A stretch of DNA of 64,000 nt from Blepharisma stoltei (taxonomy: Eukaryota > Ciliophora > Heterotrichea > Heterotrichida > Blepharismidae). Both the position numbers and the translations under genes were made by a program. Every line of letters starts with the position of its first letter. The first letter of the stretch is position 1. A model generated the notes under the pieces. That model saw nothing but the letters and a program-made list of their open reading frames with translations, had not been told where the DNA came from and did not search any database. Positions 11,810-22,955 of the stretch are shown here, piece by piece. The DNA lies in contig CAJZBQ010000062.1 in assembly GCA_914767885.1 (NCBI GenBank), positions 1 to 64,000 of the forward strand, in the 5' to 3' direction.

Positions 11810-11974
11810 TTATATATTTTATAAGCTCTTTTTAGAAGGTCTTTTTAGAAGCTCTTCTCATAAGCTTTGTGTAATTCTAAAATAAGAATCAAACTTTGGT
11901 CAGGATATTCATCAAGCTATTATCAAGTACAATACGTGATGAAGTTTTCTATCAATCATTAGAAGTTATATAAG

Positions 11975-12018
11975 AATTGCCCGAGGATGGCGCAAGATAG
12001 CGCCATCCTCGGGCAATT
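11975..12018. mobile_element. 44-bp perfect hairpin, copy 2
   Basis: Identical to 7587-7630. Here it sits in the 5' flank shared by nuclease-gene copies A and B. Copy B (around 41115) lacks it, so it is an insertion specific to copy A. Confidence 0.8.
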
Positions 12019-12638
12019 ACTATACATCATATCAGAGTGTATATAAAATCCGAACTATTTCATAATTCTTCTTATTATATGGGCATTTATTTGATTCTCA
12101 TCTATATTCTCTTATGGCATCACAAAAATTGGCATATTAAAGCCTTAATAGTTTCTTATAAGCACAATAATCAAAATACTAATTTTTCTAATCCTAAAAT
12201 CAGAGTCAGCTTGGATAGATATGCATGCGCAAAACTAAAACTAAATATACTTTAGATTCAAGAGCATTTTTAGTATAAATGATATGCACTGGTATATCAC
12301 TATTTTTTAAAAGTCCCCAAAAATTTAGCATGTTCCACAAATTTTGGGAATCTGAAATCGCGGCTGATCAAATATAATATGATATTGAAAACTAAAACTG
12401 AACGAGAAATCTAAGCCATTAGCAGCTCTACAGACATTTAAAGCACTGAAGAAGCCTTTTTCATGAACTTGTAAAAATTTAATGTTTTACTTCTATAATA
12501 AAAGTCATTGTATTAACTGAGTAAAGGATATAGAAAGCTTTTCAACTATCTAAAAGACTTTAAAGAAAATTATATAAAATTAATCATATAAAACAAATAT
12601 GAAGCCCATCAGCCCCTTTTTATAAAATAATAATTGAT

Positions 12639-15231
12639 ATGGAAACCAATTTGTACAAATGCCCAAACTTGGGGAGAAACTAGCACTCCAGCCCCTTGCT
12701 CAACTGCTTATGGCATAAAAGAAGCGCTGAAACAATTTATGGCGATCGAATTCATCTAATAAGCCCTGGCATTTCAAATGGAAATTCTCCCGCCTTTGAA
12801 GATGAAACATCAGGCGTCTTATTTTACATCTCAGCTATGAATCAATTACTTGAGAGTGATAGTAACGCACTTAAAAAGCCACTTGTTGCACTTTGGGAAT
12901 CAAAAATTCTCAGCCAAGTTTCAGAACCTTCTGAAGCAATGCACTTAGAAAATTCATTATGGCAGATGATGGTGATTCTTCCAAAATATCACACACTTAT
13001 TAGTGGAAATTCTCTTGAAAGAGCCGCAGAAACAGCATATTTGATAGACTCGTTTGGATTAGATTTGCGCATACCGAAACTTATGAAATATTTGATACAA
13101 AATGAAATTGAAATTGGAATTTCTAGAGAGAATAGCCCTATCTTGAAATTCGGAGGTCTCTTTCCTGATCCAAACATTGAAGAAAAAAGCCTTAAGCTTC
13201 ATGAGCATCCTCATGAAAGCGGACTGTGATCTGTTTTCAGTGCAGTTATGTTGATTTCAAGCGGAAACAATGATTTTTAGAGCCCTTTAGTATGTATGAC
13301 CCATGCTTTAGTTTAAAGCTAAGAACTATTCTAAATGTGTATAATATCAAATTAGGCATGAGTCCAAATAGCCCTCTTCCTTGGTCGAATTATGACTCAT
13401 GGGAGATTGAAATTGTAAATATGGAAATCCGTTCTACATTGATTTCTGAAATCTCAGACTGGGGAATGCTTGAAAAAGAAACGGATTCATCCAAAAACGT
13501 TTAAATATCCATCAGCTTTGCACTGTTTGAGTATTAGCAATCAAACTTATGAGGAGAGCCAAAGATTTTATTAAAACAATTTATACCCAGCTGAAAAATA
13601 AAGGTTCTTCATGAAGTCTTAAATTTAAATTTGATGGCAAATCAAGCACACCGCATCGCCTACCAAAAATTCAAAGTTCAACACTTCCAGCACATCAATC
13701 AATCATAAAGACTAAATCTGGTGGCAATTGTTAATTAATAATAAAAAATTTAAAAGGGCAGTTAAGAATAAAGAAAGCTTTATTGATAAATCGTTACTCA
13801 TAAAAGAAATTTTAACTAATGGTGCCCTCAATATACTCATAGTGCGTCCACAAAAATGGGGGGAGCATGAGCATGCTAAAAACATTTTTCCACCCAAAAT
13901 ATGATGCATCTGGGAATTTTAAAATTTGTAATTGTTCACCGGTGGTAAAGATAGCATTGATGTCAGCAACTTGGATAAAACAAGATGTTTAAATATAATA
14001 AATGAAGATAATGGCTATTATTACCAAATGTTTGCTGGGAAAATTAGATCATTTTTCTAACTCCCCCCCCCATCCTTGATCGAACGATTGACTGTAAAAA
14101 ATTCCTAAAAATTGGGGAAATTAACCCCCATCCTTGATCGAACGATTTCATATCATGCAAATTTTTATATATATAAAAATATATTAGTTATCAGATGTGC
14201 CTAATGAAGTTGTTTTCAGATACTTTGAGACGACAGAAAGCTTCGGAATTAACCATCCGAAGTGATTTAGTCATCAACCTAGGCTTAAAAACTCAATAAT
14301 CTAATAAAATAGAGACTTTAAAATTTTAAAAAAAAACAAATTAAATTTTAATTTAATAAGGAACAAATTAAAATTTATACAGTTTAAAGGGGTAACTAAT
14401 AAATAAAAATGTTAAAAATTGGTATTTTTATGAAATTAATTCAATTTTTTGCTGTAAAAATAATTATTAAATACTTTTAACACTCTTATTTAAAAGTAAA
14501 TAAAAAACAATATATATATATTTTTTATTTTATATATAAAATTTTTTTCCCAAAAAAAATTTTTTTTAAACCCCATCCTTGATCGAACGACGGCGAGTCG
14601 TTCGATCAAGGATGGGGAGGGGGAGTAAACTTCTCCAGTATATATGAAAAATTTGGAAATGACCCTGCAGAGGAATATATCGCAATGCAATTTCATATAT
14701 AATCAAAGAAGCATACTTGGAATACTATCCACAGTATTTGGAATCCTTGAACAAAATTATCAAAGAATATATTTCAATAAATCCAGATCTAGTGATAAAT
14801 TTTAAAGATAAAGGCATATCAGAACTAGAAAAGATTATCGACACATATAAACTATTTTTGCCATCGCACATTAAGTTGTTTAGATATTACAAAGATGATA
14901 GTTCATCAATAATCCAATCAAATGCTGTGCCTAATCTAGTTAGATTTGCTCATAAATTTTACAAACAGCAGGCAATTATTATTATTATTGTGGATGATTA
15001 TGATACCCCACTTATTCAAGTAATAAATACTCCTTATCAAAAGGCTGTTTTAAGAATAATAGGTATGTTTATGGAGCCAATATGCATAGATGCCCTTGGT
15101 TGCATTTTTAAAGTGATAATGATAGGGAAGATACCTATTATAGGGAAAGGACTTCCATGACTAAGAAATGTTAATATATATACTGTTCTAGATATAGAAT
15201 ACTCCCGATTTTTTGGCCTCACAGAATCAGA
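12639..15231 (+). pseudogene. AAA/PD-(D/E)XK nuclease gene, 3'-truncated copy A
   Basis: Paralogue of the intact copy at 41629-45671. It shares flanking sequence from about 11866 (GTAATTCTAAAATAAGAA) and the coding region up to ..YSRFFGLTESD at about 15230, where homology stops at a junction with a minus-strand kelch fragment. It has a deletion and frame slip after codon 12 (TAG in frame), a TAA near 13502 where copy B stays open, and a disrupted P-loop region near 13860, so it is a pseudogene. The part at 12696-13229 (ending DPNIEEKSLKLHEHPHESGL) is useful because it shows the uninterrupted sequence at the site where copy B carries a SINE-like insertion. It contains an IES at 14058-14625. 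Confidence 0.8.
14058..14625. mobile_element. IES with CCATCCTTGATCGAACGA ends, in nuclease copy A
   Basis: Bounded by TA (14058) and TA (14626). The left end is CTCCCCCCCCCATCC followed by TTGATCGAACGA, the right end is its complement plus GGGGAG. A second internal copy of the left motif lies at about 14127. The AT-rich core matches the IES in chitin synthase 1 (27190-27700). Copy B of the gene has a different IES at the same TA. Confidence 0.85.
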
Positions 15232-15595
15232 TGGAAGCGTGAGAATTTCATAATTATTATCAACTTTAAAGGTTTCCTCAGAATCTGTGCTGGCAAAACA
15301 GAATAATTTACCATCAGGAAGCAGAGCAGTGCACGTGCTTATATCCAGTAGATTAGTTCCAAGCAATTTAGATTCTTCTTTCAACTATCAGTATCATACA
15401 CAAACAAATTAGTTCTTCCTTGGATACCGTTTTTTATAAGATATATTTGAGTGCTTTGACTGGGATAATATTGATAAACTTGATTTATTAAAGCGTTGGA
15501 AGAAGAAATATTATTTTGGCTGCTATATGAGATATATATTTGCACAAAATAAAAAATCAAATATTCAAGCAAGTGTCTATCAAAGAAAAAGTATG
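15222..15595 (-). pseudogene. Kelch-family fragment (minus)
   Basis: Two frames joined by a one-base slip near 15380: NALINQVYQYYPSQSTQIYLIKNGIQGRTNLFVYDTDS, then KEESKLLGTNLLDISTCTALLPDGKLFCFAST. The TALLPDGKLFCF motif is the same as in the kelch copies at 4.0 and 9.95 kb. It abuts the broken end of nuclease copy A, marking a recombination or insertion breakpoint. Confidence 0.55.
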
Positions 15596-16628
15596 ACTAA
15601 GTCTAGAAGTAAAACAAATGTTAGAGCAAAAGTCATGCACCATATTATTTTCATATAATCTGAAAATTCTTGCTAAGAGGTTCGTTATCCCTGCTAAAAA
15701 TTCAGAGCTATTTGTATTAATTTCTTAAAACTATAATTAAAAAATATAATTGACATGCAATTAGCTTTAGTAAATGCGCTTTTTATATTATTGTAGTAAA
15801 TCCAAAGAATTATTTCCTATACGAGAGATATAAAATTGTAACTCAATAGAAATCTTACTTATTATTAATATATAATTTTAATTCATATTTTCAATAACCC
15901 TTAAATGTAATTATTCAGAAATTAAAAATAAGAGGAACCTAGGAAAGCAAGAGAAAGGATTAAACTCATTTTATAGCAAATAGAAAATGATAAAAAATTC
16001 AAAATTTAGCTATAAACAATAGCTAAAGCTTTACATTAGTGCGCATATGCCGATCTATGATATAGCAGTCACGCATATTCAATTAAGTACATTCAAATTG
16101 TCCAATAATAGGCCATAATTTGGATTGCGGATAAATTTAGATTAATCTAATTAAAATAAGCTATGAAAGTTTTGGTATAGGAAGTTTCTAAACGCTTATA
16201 AAATTATTATAATAAAATTTAAAAAATCATGGATTATATTCTTTTATGAGGAATAAAAGTAAATTGCTAAAATATCACTTTTAAAATCAAATCTCAGTCT
16301 ATATCGTAGTTATATCCTGGCTTAAAACATCGCTTTATGGCATTTTTATAATTTTATAAATTTTATTTGTCTCCTCCTCTTAAAATGCAACATTATTAAA
16401 AGTTTATATCCTATTTCATTTAAGGTTTGGACTAAGGACATCGAGATCAAAGTTTCTCTATAATACTTTCATACTTTCTAAACTGAAAAAATTGAAAAAT
16501 TGAGTTTTGAATTAAATATAGCAGAGATTTAACAGTTTTGAATTTAGTTTCTATTTATTATGCTACACAAATTGACAGGATTAATCATTATATTTTCATA
16601 AACTTTTAAGAATTAAAGAAACTTAATT
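15596..16628. other. AT-rich spacer, nothing recognised
   Basis: Very AT-rich with stops in all frames and no clear repeats. It lies 3' of the minus-strand membrane protein gene. Confidence 0.55.
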
Positions 16629-19600
16629 CTATAAATCGCTGATGCTATATCGGTACTGCTTATCAATCGATAGCAAGCTGATACTAACCAAGCGTCTTCT
16701 CTTTCTTCTCTTTTTAATAGCAATAATCAATGCCACAACTACTAAAGTGATTCCTCCAATAATAGAAACCCATACATATCATCTCGAATACCAGTCTAAA
16801 TGCGAGCTTGTTTTTTCTTCCCCTTTACTTTTACCCCATTGCAAGCCAAATTTTCCAACAGCTTCTTGCGACCCTGATTCGTCAATATACCCCACCAATT
16901 TTAAGGTTTTAGCAGAAAATCCTTCAATAGGTGCAAAAGTTGCAATAGGGCTAAGTCTGATTTCTCCAAGGATAATGCTGTATTGAATCGAGTTTGTGTA
17001 TTGAAGCAGTAATATAAATCTTAAGGAAACCGCTGTTTCTTGCGTGACAAATATTTTTAATTGACCAAAATAGTTTAAATCTGTGCCAATAGGAATATCT
17101 GTATAAACACAGTTATCAAACGACTCGCTGTAATTGAGAACTCTGATTCATAAGAATGTCGAGTTACTTATAGGGTATAAAGCTAATGTTTGAGGTTCAT
17201 AGACATAAAGCGAATACATCCATTCATTAGTTTCATCGGCAAGCTGAGGAAACTCACTTTTCGCTATAAGTCCTGCGTCACAAATATTTATCAATAAAGC
17301 CTTTCCATTATTTTCTGTAGCAAGTATTGTTTTTTGGTCAGATAAGAGAGCAGCTGAGGTATAATAAGATTTATCATCGATAAAACGAGAAGGGAACGTG
17401 TATTGACCATAAAGCTCATAAGAAATTTTGTTGCGATTACTTATAGACGCCTTAATCCATAGGAACCCACTGCTAATATCAGATAATATTATATCAGTTT
17501 GATTCAAATACATAATTGAATTAATTTGTAACATACTTACGCCAATTTCTTCAGAATTTATATTAGAAATTCAGACAAGAGTGTAAGTGCTATTGGCAGG
17601 CTGAAGCTCATATATATCGATGCATTGCAGATTGTAAACATAAATTAAGGGGCATGGCTGCTGATCGGCTACTTCAATTGAGGCCGCCAAATAGGTTTGA
17701 GGAACCAGGGTACTATTTGGTAGATCATTTAAGTTTATTACAAATAAGTAAATGGTTGGATACATTGAGTTTTGAGCAGGATATACATAACAGGAGGCTA
17801 TCAATATGCCCTGAATGGGTGTTGTATAGATTTTATAGCAGTTTGTTAAAAAGGCTTCTCTTATTTGGCTAAGGTTGTAAATGTTTTTAAGGCTATATGG
17901 ATATGCGCTAAGATTATACTCAAAGATTTCATTAGAGCCTGATACATAAAAGGTATTTTCAAACGCACAAGAATCATAAGAAGAATGATTCTGTCATATA
18001 GCCTCATTAAGATTATACTTGCTGGCAATACAAATAGGGCTCACTGCACTGCAGTCTTGCTCATCCATCATCAAGTCATCTTTTTTAGTATCAAATACGC
18101 CAAACTTTATATTATTTCCTTTTACTGCTTGTAGAGGCACATTCTCAGTTATTTGAGTTTTAAGTACCTCTATTGTATTCCCAGACGTCAAATTTGAGCT
18201 CGATAAATCGAAATCTGCATTAGCTAGAACCACAGTTCCCCTGGGTACAAGATCTATAGAAATTATAGTTGTCTTGTTACGATATCCATTTTCTGCAGTT
18301 AGCATAAAGTCAAAAGTCTGCTCTTCGGTCACAGGTGACGTAAAATTGAATTCTATTTTTGCCCAAACCACTTCTGTCTGTGAATAGCTTGGCAACAGAC
18401 TTGAGCTTGAAGGTGGCATAAAGTTATCTACTGACTGGGCAAGAACATAAGTCTGTAAAGACTCTCCTTCGTAGACATATAGAAGCGCTATAGAGTTTGA
18501 ATAGAATATGCAAGCTGACCCGACCCTTGAGATCGGAACAGCCGCATACAAATTTTCGAATGTAAAATCAAAAGAATCAAAAATCATAATTTGGTTTGAC
18601 TTGATATTTTCGCATAAAACAGCTACAAAGCGATAGTCAGCAGAAATTGAAGTATAAATGCACTCAGGGAAAATAGGCAAATACTCAAGGCCTGATATAG
18701 TATAATGAAAAGGTATTTCAGCAGCAACAAAACTATTTGATGCTTCTGATTGTGGAGAAATGATATATATTTTATTGTTAGCATAAGTAATTTTTGTGTA
18801 AATATCTTTAACTGATCCAGCGATGCCTAGTACAGTAACTTGATAAGGAGCTTGGAAACTTGTAAGATTCATCCATATTAAACCAGCATCAAAATCATAT
18901 GCATACAAACTCCAGCAGCTTCCTGGATATATTGTAGCAATATCAATTGGCATAAATTGTGGAATGCCTATAATTGAATTTGTGTTTATAGAAGGAAGAG
19001 CTGTTAAAGTGGTATCTGTGGCGTTTAAAGAATATATTTCAACCTGATCCCCTCTTAATGCTGCAATGTTTCACATGCATAATGATATAATTTTAGCTGA
19101 GTTCAGAATTTGGAATCATTTGTGAGTTCTTAGGTATTTATATTCATAGCTTGTTTCGAAAGTATAAATGTCTCAGTCAACGTCATAAACTCCTGTGCTT
19201 GGGTCTTGAAAAATGCATTCAATAATAAGATATCTGATATAATATACAAAAGTCACACCATTGCTGCTTGTCATTGAAGAATTTGTGCATGAAATTTGAT
19301 GGCTTAGTGTGGGAATCCCATTATTATCAAAAGAAAATACATATGACTCTGCAGAATCTGTTGGAATTGCAACCAAAAGCTGAATAAAGTTGTTTTCACT
19401 CATTATAAGCACAGGAGAAAATGATAGTTTTGGCGTCACACTGATAGACGAAGCTAGTAAATATTTTGGAGGATTAATTACTGTGATATTGCCACTATCA
19501 GTCTGCTGGAAAGGAGATAAGGAATAGCTGATATTTTGCCCAGAAAAGTAGTTTGACAGAGGCAAATAGAGTTCGCCACTATTTTCTTCAATTCTTATAC

Positions 19601-21753
19601 TGGCATATAGATTTATTTGATAAGGCTGCTGATAGCCGTTCCCTAAGTATAAGCCTCTTCAATTGTAAATTTCCATAGAGGTTGGGTCTGTCGCATAAAT
19701 GGTTACTGGGACTATTATTTCATCTTTGCTATTGGATACTTTAAGATTTCCTACAAAGGTATAGTTATTGTTTATGGCAACTGTGGTCTTGAATGCTTAA
19801 ACTACAGGTGACTCTAGCCTAGTTATAGCGCGGTCTCCGAGGATCCTCAAGGTGATTCGAACCGATTTGTGACTATGCCTTCAACCAGAAATGGCGTGGT
19901 TTCCTCCTAAATTTTGGCTTTCAGGGTTGAGTGGGAAGTCGTCAGACTTTGCTGTCTTACCTACGCTAACGGGTGCAATGTTGTCCACGCAAAAAACCAA
20001 AATTAGTTTTCTGGCTGACTATCGGCAAAAATGAAAACTCATTGCCCAGAGCATAACTCCTCGTTTCACTCTAGATAACTTGCCCCATTTGCTTAGCATT
20101 GCATGTAAGCTGAGCTGGGTGTCCCATTTTCCCACTTATGAGCTTCCCTTTCTCTTAAGGTAAAATCTAACCCTGAAAGTGAGATTAGGCTAGGCTCCAT
20201 ACAGCACTGGAATTGCCGACCTAGAATATTATACCTGTTTGCCAAGAATTGCCCACTAAGGATCATTTTTTGGTTCGCCAGAAAATATGGCATGCTAAAA
20301 TAATTTGGCAAGCTAGCTATTGTCCGGCCAACCAAAAATGCTCCTTAGTGGGCTATTCTTGGTAAATAAGTATATCCTTTTCAGAGATTAAAAAATCTTG
20401 CCGAATATTAAAAAATCTGTGCTCGAAGGAAGTTGGGGTTACATATTTAAATATAAGGTCAACTGTGGTCATAGCTGGCAAATTATACTGATATACATAC
20501 AAGTAATTTGGGGTGCTAAAAATAAAGAACGGCAAGCCATCAATTCATGTATAAGGAGGAGTTTCGCATAGTAAAGCCTCAGTTCCAAATAAATTGGTTG
20601 TATATTCAGATAAAGCTAAATGCCCATAATAAGTTTCAGTTGGATTGTAAATTCTAAAGTTCGTGCTAATATTTGAAGTAAAATAGCCACTAATACGATT
20701 TCATACACTTTCAAGCCTTGATAGTCCTTCTAATTCTAGATTTTCATATTTTTCTAAATCTCGGTCATACTCCTGTGCAAAGGTCATATCTGGGACTTTA
20801 TAATCTACAATCCCTTGGCTTGTCCCGACAAACAAATTCTGACTGTTACATGTGCAAGAATAAATTTCCCCGAGGCTCAGTGGGATCCTCAATAATAAGT
20901 TGACATTAAAAGTCATGATGGCTTCTGAAAAAAAATTACCAAGATTTAGGGCAAAAACCCCGTTTTCTGCATCACAAATATACCCATTAAGGCTGTCGTA
21001 ATAAAAATATATTGGTGAAAATGAGTTTGCTTGCAGTGAAGTACTATTAAAAATGTAGTAAATTGACGCTGTGCTGTTTTGCGGGTTAAATTTAATGACA
21101 TAAATCTGAGATTTTACCAAAATAAAAGTGAAAATATCGTTAAATATAGGATAGACTGAAAATCCAGTTAATTCCATATCTGTTTCAATAGTAATTTGAA
21201 GCCCAGCCACCAGAGAAACCTTATAAGGCTCAGTTTCGTTATAAAAAGAAACCAAATATCCATTAGAAATATTTTGCAAAATCATAAATCCAGAGTTAAC
21301 AGAATCATAAATTTGGTAGAATCCAAGAAGTTTTCCTCCTGAAATAGCTTGGGCACTAAGCAGTTTTATTGACATTAAGTCTGAAATATCTCAAAAAGAA
21401 AGCAGCTGGCCTTCCAAAGTGTAAATAATATTTCGGTAGACAGCATTCTGTTGAATTAATTGAAAATTATTTGGTGGAAGGTTTGAGGCTGCTTTTTGAA
21501 AAGAAGAATAAAGAGTCATCCTTTGTGAAATGCTGGGAATTGGAGATTGCAAGTTGTTTAGGTAGCTTCCTGATAATTCATATGTTAGATTTGGCCCTGC
21601 GAAAAAATAATCAAGAAGCAGATACTCATTAGAGTTTTGAGAGACCCTGATTTCTGATAAATCATTTAGCTGGACGATTGTGCCGCATGAAGAGAGAAAG
21701 AAAGTAAGAAAAAAGAAGAAAAAGGTGAAATGAGAGTGGGAGCACTTTTCCAT
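16629..21753 (-). CDS. Large type I membrane protein, about 1,510 residues, unknown family
   Basis: The start is MEKCSHSHF followed by a strongly hydrophobic stretch (TFFFFFLTFFLSS), a signal peptide. The single frame continues through many TGA=Trp codons to a transmembrane segment VWVSIIGGITLVVVALIIAI and a basic cytoplasmic tail (KKRRKRRRLVSISLL..) with TAG at 16629-16631. The ectodomain is rich in Tyr, Asn and Ser, with repeated beta-strand-like blocks such as TYELSGSYL, ITYVNNKIYIISP-type segments and FDFMLTAENGYRNKTT. This recalls cadherin-like or propeller surface proteins of ciliates, but I cannot name the family. The frame is broken once, at 19797-20370, and removing a segment of 1 mod 3 length there restores it. 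It is probably a cell-surface or cortical protein. Confidence 0.75.
19797..20370. mobile_element. Compound insertion in the membrane protein gene
   Basis: The coding sequence reads ..RQDFLISEKDI up to about 20372 and resumes ..AFKTTVAINNNYTFVGNL below 19796. The segment between is non-coding and GC-richer. The right part (20230-20374) is a TIR element. The left part (19797-20229) is SINE-like and contains GGTTCGAATC on the minus strand, a possible pol III B box. A 574-base excision would restore the frame, but neither edge gives an obvious TA pair at that length, so the exact cut is unresolved. Confidence 0.55.
20230..20374. mobile_element. 145-bp TIR element, CCAAGAATAG end family
   Basis: The ends are TATACCTGTTTGCC and the complement of TATACTTATTTACC. 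Inside both arms is CCAAGAAT..GCCCACTAAGGA. It is the same end family as 10710-11151 and 61802. Confidence 0.75.
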
Positions 21754-21949
21754 TTATAGAAGAAGGCATAAGCTCTCAAATATTTATATCAGCTATATGT
21801 TTTTGCTTATAAATTAAGAAGATTAAATTCTTGGAGACTAAAATGGGTTGTATTTCTAAGTCTTATAGCCTGCTGCATAAGTAACGGAATTTTCCAATGA
21901 CTGCAGAAAATCTTATTTAATTGCCTAATTGGATAATTGAACACTTCTT

Positions 21950-22236
21950 TAGCCCCCCTCTATTAGCGAGTAAAATCATTGGAAAAATCCTTTTTTACAC
22001 TCCATGAGCTAACAAAAAATCTTTTAAAAAGTTTTTCATGAAAAATATTTTCACATATCACTTAAAACTATTATACTGAAATATCCACCTAATTCTGTTA
22101 AATTTGACGAAATATAAATTTACGAATTAAATTAATTTTTGGTTACCAATTATTTCGAATGGATTTTTTTTAAATTTCAAAAAAAAAAATTTATCCTATG
22201 AGCGAACAACATTTTTTGCTCACTCATGATGGGGAG
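21950..22236. mobile_element. IES/MITE with CTCC..TGAGCGAAC-type ends, intergenic
   Basis: TA at 21950 and 22237. The left end is TAGCCCCCCTCTATTAGCGAG; the right end has CTATGAGCGAACAACATTTTTTG..CTCACTCATGATGGGGAG, a terminal hairpin. The internal AT-rich core resembles 54.93-55.29 kb. It lies upstream of the membrane protein start. Confidence 0.65.
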
Positions 22237-22379
22237 TAAGCAAAACATAAAGTCATTTTTTATTAAAAAATCAAAATATCCCTTTTTTAAGAAAATCTCT
22301 AAACCAATTTCTCCAAGATCTAGCCTGATCTTTAAATTTTGATCTCCTCTTTTCTTCAATGAGCCACTACACATATAAA

Positions 22380-22815
22380 TCAGAAAGGTGCCGAACGATC
22401 CTTTTTCTCAACTCCCCTTAGTGGATCCCGTATGAGCGATGTGCATCTTGAAGTATGAGAAAGCTCTCGGTTGATGATTCAGACCTATTTTGGTTAATTT
22501 GGCAAAGTGGTAATGATAGGCTAATTAGCGAAGTAGTCTTTTTCCTATAAATTTTGAAGTAAGGCACTTTGACATCCGATAGATTCCAAGGAGTTGATCC
22601 ATGGAATTAAGCTACTCAAATCGCCCGTAGCATTGACACAGAAATCCACAAGTACCCAAAACTGAAGCTGCAAGGAGGAGACATAAAGCACCGGAAAGCA
22701 TTCACCTTCGGGCAAAGACCCTTTGAGCTGAAGTCGAAAACGGTTGAACCTTCCGTTCGAGAGGTCTTTGGTGACTGCATCACCAATATGGCGAACGCTT
22801 GACTTTAATAACCTA
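22380..22815 (+). mobile_element. SINE-like element
   Basis: GC-rich island ending in the tandem tail TAACCTAACCTAAC. Its 3' part (TCTTTGGTGACTGCATCACC followed by AATATGGCGAACGC) is shared with the copies at 42.2-42.7 kb and, inverted, 30.91-31.38 kb. The block GGCACTTTGACATC and GCTGCAAGGAGGAGACA are also shared with the 42-kb copy. The head is not clear, so the copy may be 5'-truncated. Confidence 0.6.
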
Positions 22816-22955
22816 ACCTAACTCTCTATTTCCTTCAATAAAAAAATTCCAATTACCTCTCCCTAAAATTTTGTGAATTTTTTCTTAACTGGCCTTCACA
22901 CAAATGCTGCGAATTTCCATATTGCTGTACAGTTGTCGAAAGAATTATTAATTAT

